The notes beneath the pieces were generated by a model, which saw nothing but the letters and a program-made list of their open reading frames with translations, was not told where the DNA came from and did no database searches. A DNA stretch of 64,000 nt from Brassica napus (lineage: Eukaryota > Streptophyta > Magnoliopsida > Brassicales > Brassicaceae), in contig NC_063437.1 of NCBI RefSeq assembly GCF_020379485.1, positions 16,393,726 to 16,457,725 on the forward strand. Reading direction: 5' to 3'. The translations under genes were made by a program, and so were the position numbers. Positions 43,650 to 55,009 of this stretch are shown one piece after another (positions within the stretch are counted from its first letter, which is position 1; each line of letters opens with the position of its first letter).

Positions 43650-46021
43650 AGCTCACAGAATTAGTTTAATCTTTAGTTTAGAACGAACGAGAGGATGATT
43701 CTCAGAGTAGGAAACCTCACCTTTTTATAGTAGAACCTTCACCGCCTTGCAAAATCAGAACTCTCAATGAATATAGAGCGTGGGAGATAGATTAATGGAG
43801 GGTTTAAAGAGGCTTATTCGGTAACTGGTATCCTTTCGTACTGTGATGAAGCAGATGAAAGAAATATAGCTTGTGAATCCGTAATCGCCATGAGCTCTGG
43901 AGAGGCGAAGAAGAAGAACACGGGTGGAACCCTCAACGACGATGCGACATTTCACCTGGTGGAGATGATAAATGGGCTGGGCTCGAAGAAGTTAAAACAA
44001 AGCAGGGCCAGAACAAACGAACTGCACATACCGCGGATCAAAGAAGACACGTGTCACTGCAAGAAGAATCCATTTGATGACGTGGCACCCTAAGTAGAAA
44101 TAAAACTCTTATATATATATACTAGGATCAACCCGCCCTACGGGCGGGATATGATTTACTTGTGATATATAAAATTATAATATTGTATATAAAATATTCT
44201 TTTTATATTTATTTTTTCTGTTTTGAAAATTTTGGGTATATATTATGTATAAATCATTATTTTTGTTATTGTTTTTTTTAAACGATTGTGTAGATTATTT
44301 TAGTAGAGCTATGTTTTATTTTAATTTTTGGGCTGTAAAACTTTTAGAATATTTCATTGATGTTTTTTGTTAAATTGTTTTATATTATGTCTTAATTCAG
44401 TAAGTTAAATTATCGCTATTAGATTTATGTTCAAGTATTTTTTGGAATTCGTGACATAAAAGTTTTAAAAGAGGAAAATATATTAGATTCAATGTTTTTA
44501 ATTTTCATTGATCTATGGGAGTTGTCGTTTGATTTTGTTGTTTGTGTGTTATGACTACTAATGGAGGTGATATTGTATGTTAATGTCTTTTTGTATTTAA
44601 TTATGTTTGGGGTGGATTGTTTGATTGGAAGAAAAAATATAGGTGGTATGCATGGTCGTTTAATAACGTGTGCTAGTCCAAGTCTAAAAATAAAATAAAA
44701 TAAATTTAAAAAAATTCAAAACCAATACATAAATTTGTTTGAAAATTTCAAAATTTTTAATATATTATTAAATTTATAGTTTATAATTCGAAAAGAAACC
44801 TCAAATATTTATAGATAAAACTATTAATTCTTAAAATTATTTCATTACATTGTTAAATATATAGTTAATATTTTTTTTGAACAGAGTCTTACTATAATCT
44901 GGGACGGTCTTGATGGTATGTTTTATTTTGCCTCTCCTAGTGGTTGTATATATTTTGTAGAGTTGGATTAGAATTGTCTTGATGTTAGTTGTTTTTAAAG
45001 ATGTTTAGCTCATATTTAGGGGTCACTTGGAGTTTATTTTGTTGTGGACTCGTAAGGAGTGGTATTTGGGTTTGATTTCTTGTTTCAATTCACAGAGCTT
45101 TCATGTTAATCTTGTTCAAGACAACTCAATACCAATATGATGATGTTTGAGGATAAGTCAGTCTGGCGTATTCTGTACGATGGATTTTGTCGTATACTAC
45201 ATTAGACCTACGTTCTGTGTGTATATTTGTATTTTCCTGTATTTGAGCATCATGTATGTGGCACCTTTTGTATGTTTTCTATTTTTTTATTGGTTATAGA
45301 TTATTAATGGATCACACAGCCAGTCTACCATAATGTATCACTCTAAGAGTTTCATTTACTTGTTGCGTCACAAATTGTATACACAATTCGTATCTTAAAG
45401 TGTGTGTTTAAGCTTTATAAGAATCGAAAGTTTATTTTGTTCTGCTTAGCCATTGGTTCTCCAACTCGCACTGGTTGTATATGGCTATTTTCTAATTAAT
45501 TTTAAACTTATATAGATTGTCTAAGTTCGTCCAGACACGTATTTATATACCATTATGTTATTTTATAGTTGACCTTCTTTCTAAAAGTTGAATTTGAGTG
45601 TTGCGTATATATATATATATATATTGAACCTTGGTGATTACATGACATGAAAAAAATAGTTTAAATTAGAGAAAGATTAAAACATCGCTAGGACACGTAC
45701 TTGGATAGTATTATGTTATATGATAGTTGACCCTTAAAACCCCTTTTATTTGAAGTAGAATTTGAGTGTCGCGTACTTAAACTAATCCTAAGTAATGGAT
45801 CCTAGACAAAAACAAACAAAAAAACTAATCCTGAGTAGTTAAATGACATGAGTAACATATCGACTAATTTAAACTTAGACATATTTTGTTTTAAAAAAGA
45901 ACTTATATTTTATAAAGATTGTCCGAACCAAACATAGCTCCAGAGGGGGAAAACAAAACCAAACTTGTAAACAAACACTGATGTGTTAACATTATTTAAA
46001 GAGGAAATACTGCATCCATAG

Positions 46022-47285
46022 CTCTTATTATCTTAACCTATGTCATCCATGCTTTCTTGGCCATCTTGGAAGCTGCTCCAGCTGGAGGCTTTTTATTGTC
46101 GGCACCACTTGGAGCTGCTCCAGTAGTCGGTGCTTCCTGCATGTCTGCAAAAAATGGGGAGACCTGAGTTTCCTATGGGTTCACAAACTCTCCAACCTAA
46201 GTGATCAATGATTGGTTGGAAGTATTTTAGAACATATTCAGAGCAAACTGGTGGATAATGATATGTGCTGAAATTGACGTACCAACAGAACCAGCTTCAT
46301 AGGCACTGATGTTATGTAAGTTTGTCATTTCCCAATCAAAACCATCAAATAGACCTTCACCAGTATCATTAGCAATGGTCATCTCCACACGATATCAGTC
46401 AGTAAACATGCATTTAAAATCAGGGGTATATCTGCGTGTGTGGACTTTTGGTGCAAATGATTGATAATAAAGTGTTACTGAATGATACATACCGGAGGAC
46501 ACCAACAACATTAGTATTGTTGCAGTGCACGCAGGTAACGGATGAGACAGTCCACTGAAGTTTCTTAGTACACTTGGAGCAACAAACTTAACACCACCCT
46601 TTGTCCATCTCGATGCCGTTGACCTTCCCGGTGCAGGCAAACGAAGTCAATCTCCTACATTCTTTGAATATTAGAGTCACATACAAAGTTCAAAAATGCA
46701 GGACTAACAAATTTTAAAGCTAGTTGTACAACCTGAGATGGAGTAGTGATGATGAACTCTGTGATCAGCCATGGTCAAACGTTCAACCTTTGCATAGCCT
46801 CTAAGAAGTGAAGCTGCTGATGTATTCCCAGTATCTTTGGAGACCAGCCTACATGGATGAACAATATCCAGGCAGATTGAGTGCATGATAAGTAATATAA
46901 CGTACTCATATAGTTAATCATTTAATAATCACCAAGATACTTACTTGTAAAAGTAACTTTCCCCTGCATAAGTCTCCTTGTTGAAACATCTATGTGTCCC
47001 TGATGTGGCATTGAGAAACAGACGTGAAGAAGAATTCATAATCAACTAACGGGTTCTAAATTTCGCATTCAAAAGTGATTCAATGAATATATGAATGCAA
47101 AGGTCTGATAATCATAAGTTAAGAACATAATAACCTTAGAATCATGAGGAGAAGCATATCGATGCCATCAGCTCGCCACCGAGTTTGACATTCCTTGCTG
47201 CCAAGAATCTGAGCAGTCGCACCTCAACGGTGGAGGAACATCGCTCGTCTTTCAAATCAGCAAGAAGAATTGATGAATTAGCCAT
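46022..47285 (-). pseudogene. RPA1-like pseudogene inside Helitron
   Basis: First exon 47285-47135 reads MANSSILLADLKDERCSSTV, EVRLLRFLAARNVKLGGELM, then loses frame. Middle remnants around 46850-46740 include LLRGYAKVERLTMAD. The zinc-finger exon (about 46645-46490) reads GIEMDKGWC, a stop in place of the usual aromatic residue, then CCSKCTKKLQWTVSSVTCVHC with its CxxC pairs. The next exon (about 46400-46280) has ANDTGEGLFDGFDWEMTNLH. The C-terminal tail ends KKPPAGAASKMAKKAWMT near 46050. Order and motifs match RPA1-type DNA-binding subunits; stops and frameshifts make it non-functional. Confidence 0.75.
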
Positions 47286-47799
47286 TATACTTTAAATAGG
47301 TTTTCTTTGGTGTTTTACGAACGAAGAGAATGATGTTCAAGGGATGAAGACTGACCTTTTATAGTTGTGAATACACCGCCTGGCGTAAGGAACTGCTTGT
47401 AGATTGGTGAAGGACCCTAATCTAAGTCAACAGAGGCGATTTTTCTCCATATAAAGATTTCATTCACAGAGCTGCTGTTGAAGTACTAAAGGAAAGAATC
47501 CAAAAGGATTTAGGACCGAGAAAATATATTCATCTCCAAGGTCCATCTTAACCATACTAAACCAACTTAAGTCTCCAAAAGCTCTGTACCTACGCTCTCT
47601 GTATTACATGTTACAGGGTCGCATGCTCAATTAGATTAAAATAATATAGACCACAAAAGCATCTCAGAAATGTGTGTAACTCAATTATTTTCTTACCCTT
47701 TTGCAAAGGATCTGTCGCCTAATCAGCTGCTTCAGCCTAAGAAAAACAAAACAAAAAATATAAACAGAAAAAATAAAGTGATTAAAAAGAAGAAGAAAA

Positions 47800-47945
47800 T
47801 TACATGGGTGGATGAAGTGGAGCATCTCTTGAGCTTGCTCTCGTCCATGGATTAATTCAAAAGAGAAGACACATTCAGAGAAAGAAACAAAACCATCGTT
47901 GTTTCGATCATGAACATACATGTCTCTTTGAGTCATATTCACGAT
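47800..47945 (-). pseudogene. EF-hand-like fragment captured by Helitron
   Basis: A minus-strand frame includes VHDRNNDGFVSFSECV, a full EF-hand loop with D/N/D at positions 1, 3, 5, Gly at 6 and Glu at 12, followed by a helix-like HGREQAQEMLHFIHP. Only one hand is visible, with no gene around it, so it is probably a captured exon. The source gene is not identified. Confidence 0.5.
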
Positions 47946-49136
47946 CCTTTGCGGAAGAATGCATATTCCACTCAGTCAAATTTTCAAAAAATCGACATAT
48001 GAACATGGCATGAGGCTGAAAGATCTAAAACTTAATGCATATCAAAGCTCAATATTTTTCATCTCAGTCCAAGTTCTCGTGTAGCATAAAGATGATGTCA
48101 GGAAATCTGCAGTATAACATATAAGTCACGTTACCGAAAACTTCAAATGCAGATTAAACAAATGTTATAATATTATAACTAAAAAAACATGCAAATTTTT
48201 TGTTGTTGATTTGATTGGTGAGATTATAGTTTTCAATTCTAAATCGTGAAATGTGTAAATAAGATGTGAGAGACAGATCAAGAAGAAAACGACTTACACT
48301 CTTTGTAGCGAATCATCACTCCGTACCAGAGTTCATCTTCTACCATTATTGAATCTGAAAGGAAGCACAAATTAGCTTCGATTTGTCCACTCTATAGCTG
48401 CCAAACAAATATATTCGACGGTTTGGGAACAACGACTGGAGGATTTCATCCGAAGGTGTGGGAAGAAGGTAATTAGAAAAAATGTAGTGGGAAGGAAAAA
48501 GTTTCAGATGATGATGCTCAAGAAAAGAAAGACTAACCTTTTGTAGAAGTAGAGACACCGTCTTTCAGAGAAATCAAAGAGAGGTGATGGAGTCAAGGAG
48601 CATGATAATCAATTAGAAGAAATGTTTTAATTCATCTGAAGAGAAGACAAAACGTTATAGCTGTATCCGACAGAGATCATAGAAAAAGACTCTTCGTTGT
48701 TGGAAGAAGAACATGAAACCCTAAGAATATTGCAGCTGGTCCGTATTCGGGCTGAACACGGGAATAAAGAAATATAAGGCCCACAAAAACATAAGAAACA
48801 TATAATTAAAACGCAGCGGCCCGTACCTTTTAATCAAACGATGAGTTTTGGCCTGAGGACAGGTGACGTGGCGGACGTACAGAAGGCGAATTTCCTATGT
48901 GGATGCTGTGGATGGCCTAGGAGGGATTCAAACTGTACTTTATATATAAAGATAGATAGATAGGTAGATGAATTTGTGTTTTTGTTTTTTCTATTGTTCG
49001 TTAGTTTAACTTTAAATAAATATTTTTGCTTTCTTTTTATTTTTCACTAACTTTTTATTTAACATATTTTCTAGTTTTTAATGAAATGCATTTTTATTTC
49101 AGATAAATTTTATTATTATATTCATAATTCTCTTTA

Positions 49137-49742
49137 TCTATACTATTAAATCAGGATCCTATTTTTAAAATTACCTTAGCTTGCCCTTTCTTTACTAACA
49201 TTGCATGTTTCATTAAAGGCAATCAAGTAATATTAATAACACATCTATATTGGGTCTTTTTTTTTTTGATCCAGCTCACATCAGATCTCTCTTAGGCCAT
49301 TTGGACCGATTAAGAAATCAGATCCAATTCTCACATTTTTTTTTCCTTTGGACCATTGAGTCCAAGTTTAAATAATTTTTTTTCAACTATCCTTAATTAT
49401 TTTTTTCTTTTCTTAATATAATTTAAGCATTCATAAAAAAATTAAATTTTTTTCATTGAAAAGTATAAATCTTTATTAAAAGTATATAATTTTTTATTAA
49501 AAAATTAACCACATAATAAAATTAATTTATCAGAGTTATACCAACTTAATTCATTTAAAAAATAATGTTTAATTTTTTTAACATAAATAGTCATTTAAAA
49601 TGAAATACGATAAATAAAGATAAAAAGTTTAAGTCTTTTATAAAATAAAACACAAATATATGAAAATATGACATTTACTAAATATTTATCAATTAAAAAA
49701 AAAAAATAAACAAGCGCTTTGAAAGCGCGGATCAAAATCTAG
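49137..49742 (+). mobile_element. Small Helitron, 606 bp
   Basis: 5' end TCTATACTATTAAATCAGG after A; 3' end AAGCGCTTTGAAAGCGCGGATCAAAATCTAG followed by T, with the hairpin in the expected place. The 3' end is closely related to the reversed end at 1975. No coding capacity. Confidence 0.85.
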
Positions 49743-50115
49743 TATTAAATTATAGTTACTTCCATTCCATTTCATTCATTTAAAAGGTTACCATTTATAT
49801 TTCAAAATGTTTTTCAACGACTACTCATTCCATTTTATAACTTCTCTCATTCCATTTTATAACTTCTGTCATTCCATTTGTTGACATTCCATTTTCTTCA
49901 ATTCCTTTAATTCAGAGTATTCTTAAATAGTAGACGGTAATATCTTATTAGATCAAACGTGATAAACATTTTATTGGAACTTCAACATCTAGTTTATTAT
50001 TTTTCTCAAACGTAAAAAAAACATGTAGTAATTTCAGAAACCATATTGTGCGTGTGTGTACTAAATTATTATTGGAAACAACAACAGAGATTCTGATCAG
50101 GTTCACCCGTTTTGT

Positions 50116-51381
50116 TCAAATCCTTAAATGGCTCAACGAATTGTTCCCATCACGTTTTCTAGCGACATAGTGGTTGGAAGCTTCTGAAGTGGTTTCCCTG
50201 TACTTGGGAGGGTTTTCTTCTGACAAAAGCTCTTTGATGGGTCCATATACTCTCGGACTTGTTGAAGGAGGATGCACAAAGAAAGATGCAATCGAAGTGC
50301 GCGGCTCTTCACCTCCATTTGCCAAAACTCTATGCTCCACACTCACAAACTTGTCGTTCGTTATAAGCTGCAAAAAAAAAAAAAATGATGACCATATTTT
50401 CTTCCATATAGACCATTTGATTATAAGTGTAAACAACAACTTGCCTGTAGTAGATCACCAACGTTAAGGATAAGAGCATTCGGATTAGGAGGAACATCGA
50501 TCCAGTATCCATCATGGAGAACTTGAAGTCCTCCAATGTGGTCTTGAAGAAGTATAGTGATGAAAGATCTGTCTGTATGCTGAGTGGCGCCCAGCGTTAG
50601 GTCTGGCTCAGGACACGGCGGGTAACAATGACAGAGCATCAACAAACCTTTTGCACAATCCATTTCTTTGAGGTGGTTAGGATTCAGGCCTAAGGATTCT
50701 GATATAAGCTCAAAGATTAACTCCCCAAACATCATTACTCTCTTTGAGTAGTCCAACATGATCTCCCTAAAAAATTCACATAAAATAAACTCTCAAAACC
50801 CATCAAACAAAAACTAATGAAGTTAGTATTAATTTAAAACAAGAGAAGCCGTGTTCGTACCTACAAATATCTGGTAAGTCATCGGTTTTTGGAACATCAG
50901 GGAACATAAAACAACTTAAGGTATCTCTCCAGCTCGCAGCAGGAGAGTCATAGAGATCAGAATTAGAGTTATACTTAATCGCTTTGGTTTTTTCACGGCT
51001 ATAGAACCTTTTCCTCGCTTCTGGATCTTGCGCGTGAAACGCACGGATCCCATCTTTCATCTTCTCCATGACCTCGAGTGGAATCCCATGGTTTATCGCC
51101 TGGAAGAAACCGAACTTCTCCATGGCGTCTTTAACCTTCTCAGTCACTTCCTTTCTTGTGACCGTGGACTCGAACACGCCACCTCCCATATCTATTGTTG
51201 GGATAGTCAACGTAGAAGGAGGTTTAGGGTTAGTTACCGTGGCTTGCGGGTTATGGAATATGAGTGGAATTTTTTTTATTCCAGCGTCGACGAGACCCTT
51301 CACGCCGATTTTCATCTCGTCGAATGCTCTTACGTCACCCGCACGGTTTAATGTTCCCACCATTGTACACTTGGACTCCAA
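50116..51381 (-). CDS. 2-oxoglutarate/Fe(II) dioxygenase, ACC-oxidase-homolog type (copy C)
   Basis: Exons 51381-50861, 50766-50445 and 50367-50116 join in frame to 364 residues from [10 protein letters not shown]; starting at the second Met (51363) gives 358, closer to copy A. It has [48 protein letters not shown], an intact HxD (QHTDRSF), distal His (VEHRV), R-x-S (EPRTSIASF) and the C-terminus SNHYVARK...LSHLRI. Introns are 94 and 77 bp; the second has a GC donor (CAG/GCAAGT). It is the intact sister of copy B. The family includes GSL-OH, and the C-terminus resembles it, but the substrate cannot be assigned from sequence alone. Confidence 0.92.
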
Positions 51382-51451
51382 CTTATTTTTTTTGAGTGTT
51401 TAATGAAACAGAGAAACTTGTGTTGTGTTTTGAGTCACGTAGCTCTGTCTC

Positions 51452-51459
51452 TATATATA
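51452..51459 (-). promoter_or_regulatory. TATA box of dioxygenase copy C
   Basis: TATATATA in the minus-strand context CCTTATATATAGAGACAG, about 90 bases before the second ATG. Same core promoter as copy B. Confidence 0.6.
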
Positions 51460-51621
51460 AGGAGGGAAAATTGGTGAAGGCATGAAATGGAGGGGAAAGA
51501 GAAGGAGATATATTGAGATACCGTCAGTATTATTAATGTCATAAAATATTATCAATTTTATATCATATTATTAAAGTTATTATCATGTCATCGAGATGTG
51601 TATCTTTTAGGTTATGAACGG

Positions 51622-51737
51622 AAACCATAGTGCGGTGCATATTTGGAATTGATATCGTTTTGAAGTTATAAATGTCAGCAACCATAGTGCGGTGCATATT
51701 TGGAATTGATGTGATTTTAAAAATATAAATGTCAGCA
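51622..51737 (-). repeat. Two tandem ~57-bp units upstream of copy C
   Basis: AACCATAGTGCGGTGCATAT...TATAAATGTCAGC occurs twice in succession. Upstream of copy B (about 32410-32470) it occurs once, so the doubling is specific to C. Confidence 0.8.
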
Positions 51738-54417
51738 GTAACAAGTAAAAATGCAATCTCAAGAATGTTTTTTACAAAGTAATGCAGTCACAAAATATTT
51801 TTGTCTGTTTATTTCATCCGAATAACGCAACTTTCACACACTATTACTTGTTAGCTAGTGTGGTACAGTGCTGTATGTATGTATTTACTTAAAATTAACT
51901 ATAAAATATTATTAAATTTATAAATATTTTGATTTTTGATAAAATCATACATGATAATTTTCAGTTATGTAACTATTCAAAACTAGTTAACTTAAAAGAT
52001 AAAAACAATCAAGTTATTAACTTATTTTTATGTTTTTCATTTTTAACACTAAAAAAACTTATTTTCAGAACAATAATCAAATAGACATAATAACTGTAAT
52101 ATTTTTATGATATTAACAGACTTTAAACATGTAATATATTTTATGTCATTTTTATATTTAGCAATGAGATTTTAATATGGGTGAATTTGCTAGATATTCA
52201 TAAGAGGAGTTAAAATAAAAAATATAGCCATCGCAACTGTAGCCTTCGTGGATGGGACAATTTACACACAAATGAGACCGTTTTTTTCTTTAGAGCGCGT
52301 TTTGTGTTAATTAACACGCGGCAATGAACTCTGCCCATGTGTGCTTTATAGATGTATAGTCAATCGTCTCTTAATTAGTTTATTCTATAATCGTCTCTAA
52401 TATAGTAATGTGGTGATATATTGTGATGGTCGCTTAATTTGACTGCATGAAGGATATAAGCATTTTAGGAGATGAACTTGTTGTCTTTGAGAAAGACACA
52501 ATAAATATTAATGTCAAAGCGCCATCTAAATCGTTACCTACTAATGAGAGTAAAAGAAAGTGGGCAAAAAAGGAAAATTTAAAACCTAATGAAATAAAGA
52601 TTCCATACTTGTAAATGTTGGTTAAAGTGAAGATGAACAAAGAAAACAATGTGTAACCGGTGAAGCAAACAAATATGGGAGGCATACAGAGTTTAGTAGA
52701 CCAGTTAATGTTAAGCGACATAGTAGAAAATACAACATAAAGAATACAGTTACAACATTTCTCGAAGCCATTGCGGTTGAGATGCCAACGGTGCAAGTTG
52801 TGCAAGGTTGAAGGTTGAGAACGCTTCCACTGTATACAAACACTCCGGCAATCCTAACTCCTCCATCATAGACATGGAAAGAAAATATTCAAGTCAGTAC
52901 AAAGGCATATACAAGTAAAAACGCTAGACATTTGTTTACCACTATATTATACAAAAACACTGAAGCAAGACATGTGATATAAAATATAATATACCATTAA
53001 CACATATGGAATATAGTAAGACTATCTACTATACAACATACTTTCAAAACAAGACGCAACCATATGGTGTAAAATATAATACGAACAGTTTACATATGTT
53101 GTAAGCGAAGAATTAACGCCATTAATCACAGGGATACATGAGGATTTGTATAGGGCGGTCTATGTTTGTAGATTGAACTATTTCATCTTAACCTTGTAAC
53201 TAAACTATTATAATCTCTAGAATATTCTAGTCATATTACTTCATACATCACTTTCTCCCACACCCGATCCCAGAAACTCATGTTGGACAACAGACGAAGA
53301 CAACACAGATATAGATAAGGAGAGCTCCAAGGACCCAAATAAGAAAATCATAACTGAGTTTGGAAAAGAAAAAAATTCATGTCACTTTACCTTTTTCGTT
53401 GCCCGCTGGGAACCCCTTTCAACCAGATCTGAAAAATTAACAGAGGTTCCTATGTAAGTTTGTTTAATACACGGCAGGATGGCTTCGAGATCAATCAAAC
53501 TGGACGTACCTTGATTCGATGTTTTTTGTTAGAAACTCGCGCCGCCGTGAAATTAACCTAACTTTTCGTAGCCCACTTCTGTCGGTATGACGCACACGTT
53601 GTCACAGAGTAAAAGTTTTGTGCTTCTCCATCTCTGATGCACACTTGATCCCTCCAAATCGTGTTCTTAGGGCGAAGCAACAGCAAAAAACTTCAGTTTC
53701 TAAGGTAAAGATGAGTTAAGACACGTCTTTCATTTCCACTCGCAGCAGGTAAGGATAATTTTGGCACTTTACATGATATTATATAACATATTGTATCCTC
53801 TTAATTGTTATGTGCATTGCGTTAATTTTTTTTTTATTATGTACATGAGTCCAAATTTCCCTTTTAATATCAGATTCTAAAAGCACTCGCATCAGTGTTT
53901 TTTAGAAGAGTCTGTTGCTACAAAAATTAATAAAAAACTAAAGAGTAGGAGAGAGAAACATCAAAAGGTAAAGAATCTGTGCAAGAAAAGACTACACAAT
54001 TCTTAAGAAACTATATAGTATCAATGTGTCTTCTTTTAATTTATCTAACTTTATTTTACACTTTAAAAATAATAATAAGTCAAATTATTAATATAATAAT
54101 ATGAGAGGCTTAGATAGTGAATGGTTGGGTTTTAACTTAGGGTTTTGGCTTTATTTATTTTTAAAGCACTAATCATAACTAGTTATGATGTAACTTTATT
54201 TTTAAAGTTAATGTCTTGCTATAACGTCTATAGCCTTTTTCTATCTTTTTTTTTTTTCTTAAAACAACTATTACAGTGTTTTAGAAATTGTAATATTTAT
54301 CTACAGCAGAAAAAATAAAACTACAACCATAAAAGCTACATCATAAATTATACATCTACAATTCTATATGTATAGTTCAACCAATCATCTCATTAGTTTT
54401 GAGAAATCGACTACAAA
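51738..54417. other. Intergenic region
   Basis: No supported gene. Open stretches at 52434-52843 (minus) are hydrophobic without family motifs. 53400-53760 is less AT-rich and could be exon-like debris. No element ends were recognised. Confidence 0.4.
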
Positions 54418-54760
54418 TCATATATATAATGAGGCTCTTTTCTCTCTTCTAAGAGCCTCCACGTCAGATTTTTTTAATGCCTGTGGGTCCCGCGTATTTT
54501 CTGTTTTATTTGAAAGGGTATATTTCTGTGGGTCCCGTGTGGTTCCTGTTTTTTTTTTGAAGGGTATATTGTATGTGGGTCTCGCGTGATTTAAATTTGG
54601 GCTCGTGTGTTCGGTAATATATCGTATGGGCTTTTGGTTGGGTCTGTGTTATTGAATAATTCACGGGAATAATTGAAAGAAAACGACGGGTTTTGTTCTA
54701 GGGCGTCGTCGTCTTCTTCTTCCATTGTTGAAGTCGCCGATTTTGATTCTGTTTTTTTGT

Positions 54761-54840
54761 AAAGCCACCCCTTCTCATCTCTTTACCTTCCTCCACCTTA
54801 AAAGCCACCCCTTCTCATCTCTTTACCTTCCTCCACCTTC
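54761..54840 (+). repeat. Tandem 40-bp duplication upstream of the RPA gene
   Basis: AAAGCCACCCCTTCTCATCT... through CTCCACCTT is present twice in direct succession, 170-250 bp before the RPA ATG. It is CT-rich, as in plant leaders, so it may lie in the 5' UTR. Confidence 0.9.
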
Positions 54841-55009
54841 AATGTATTCTTTAACTGTGTCTTAATTACAATAAACTCTGTAACGTTTCGGTATTCTTCG
54901 TCTGATAATTCTTAATTCTATAAATAGGAGATGGATGAGGCTGTGGGGATCGCTCTCAATCACTCTCACTTAAAATTTTTTTTCTCCGCTTCCAAAGATT
55001 CTCTCAAAG

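Larger units (their letters stand above)
40093..44121 (-). mobile_element. Helitron with RPA-like exon and nested MITE (about 4.0 kb)
   Basis: Minus-strand 3' end at 40093 (GGCGGGCTTCCCTAG next to A/T; hairpin decayed). The 5' end at about 44121 reads TATATATATAAGAGTTTTAT, then a subterminal GGTGCCACGTCATC typical of the large Helitrons here. The first TC(TA) is not adjacent and may have been separated by the insertion of the neighbouring Helitron. Contains an RPA-like first exon and a 1.5-kb PIF/Harbinger-like element. Confidence 0.6.
44122..48956 (-). mobile_element. Helitron with RPA pseudogene, 4.8 kb
   Basis: Minus-strand 3' end: hairpin CCCGCCC-GTA-GGGCGGG, then TTGATCCTAG at 44122, next to A/T. 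The 5' end near 48952-48956 reads TCTTTATATATAAAGTACAG, with alternative TC positions in a TCTA repeat, followed by a subterminal CCGCCACGTCACCTG. Contains a decayed RPA1-like gene and an EF-hand-like fragment; no Rep or helicase, so non-autonomous. Confidence 0.82.

Noticed and set aside
50116..51381. Naming copy C as GSL-OH
   Set aside because: The C-terminus resembles GSL-OH, but many paralogs in this branch share these motifs and no diagnostic residue could be verified.
52434..52843. Hydrophobic minus-strand frames as a membrane protein
   Set aside because: Two overlapping frames in AT-rich DNA with no conserved motif or promoter.
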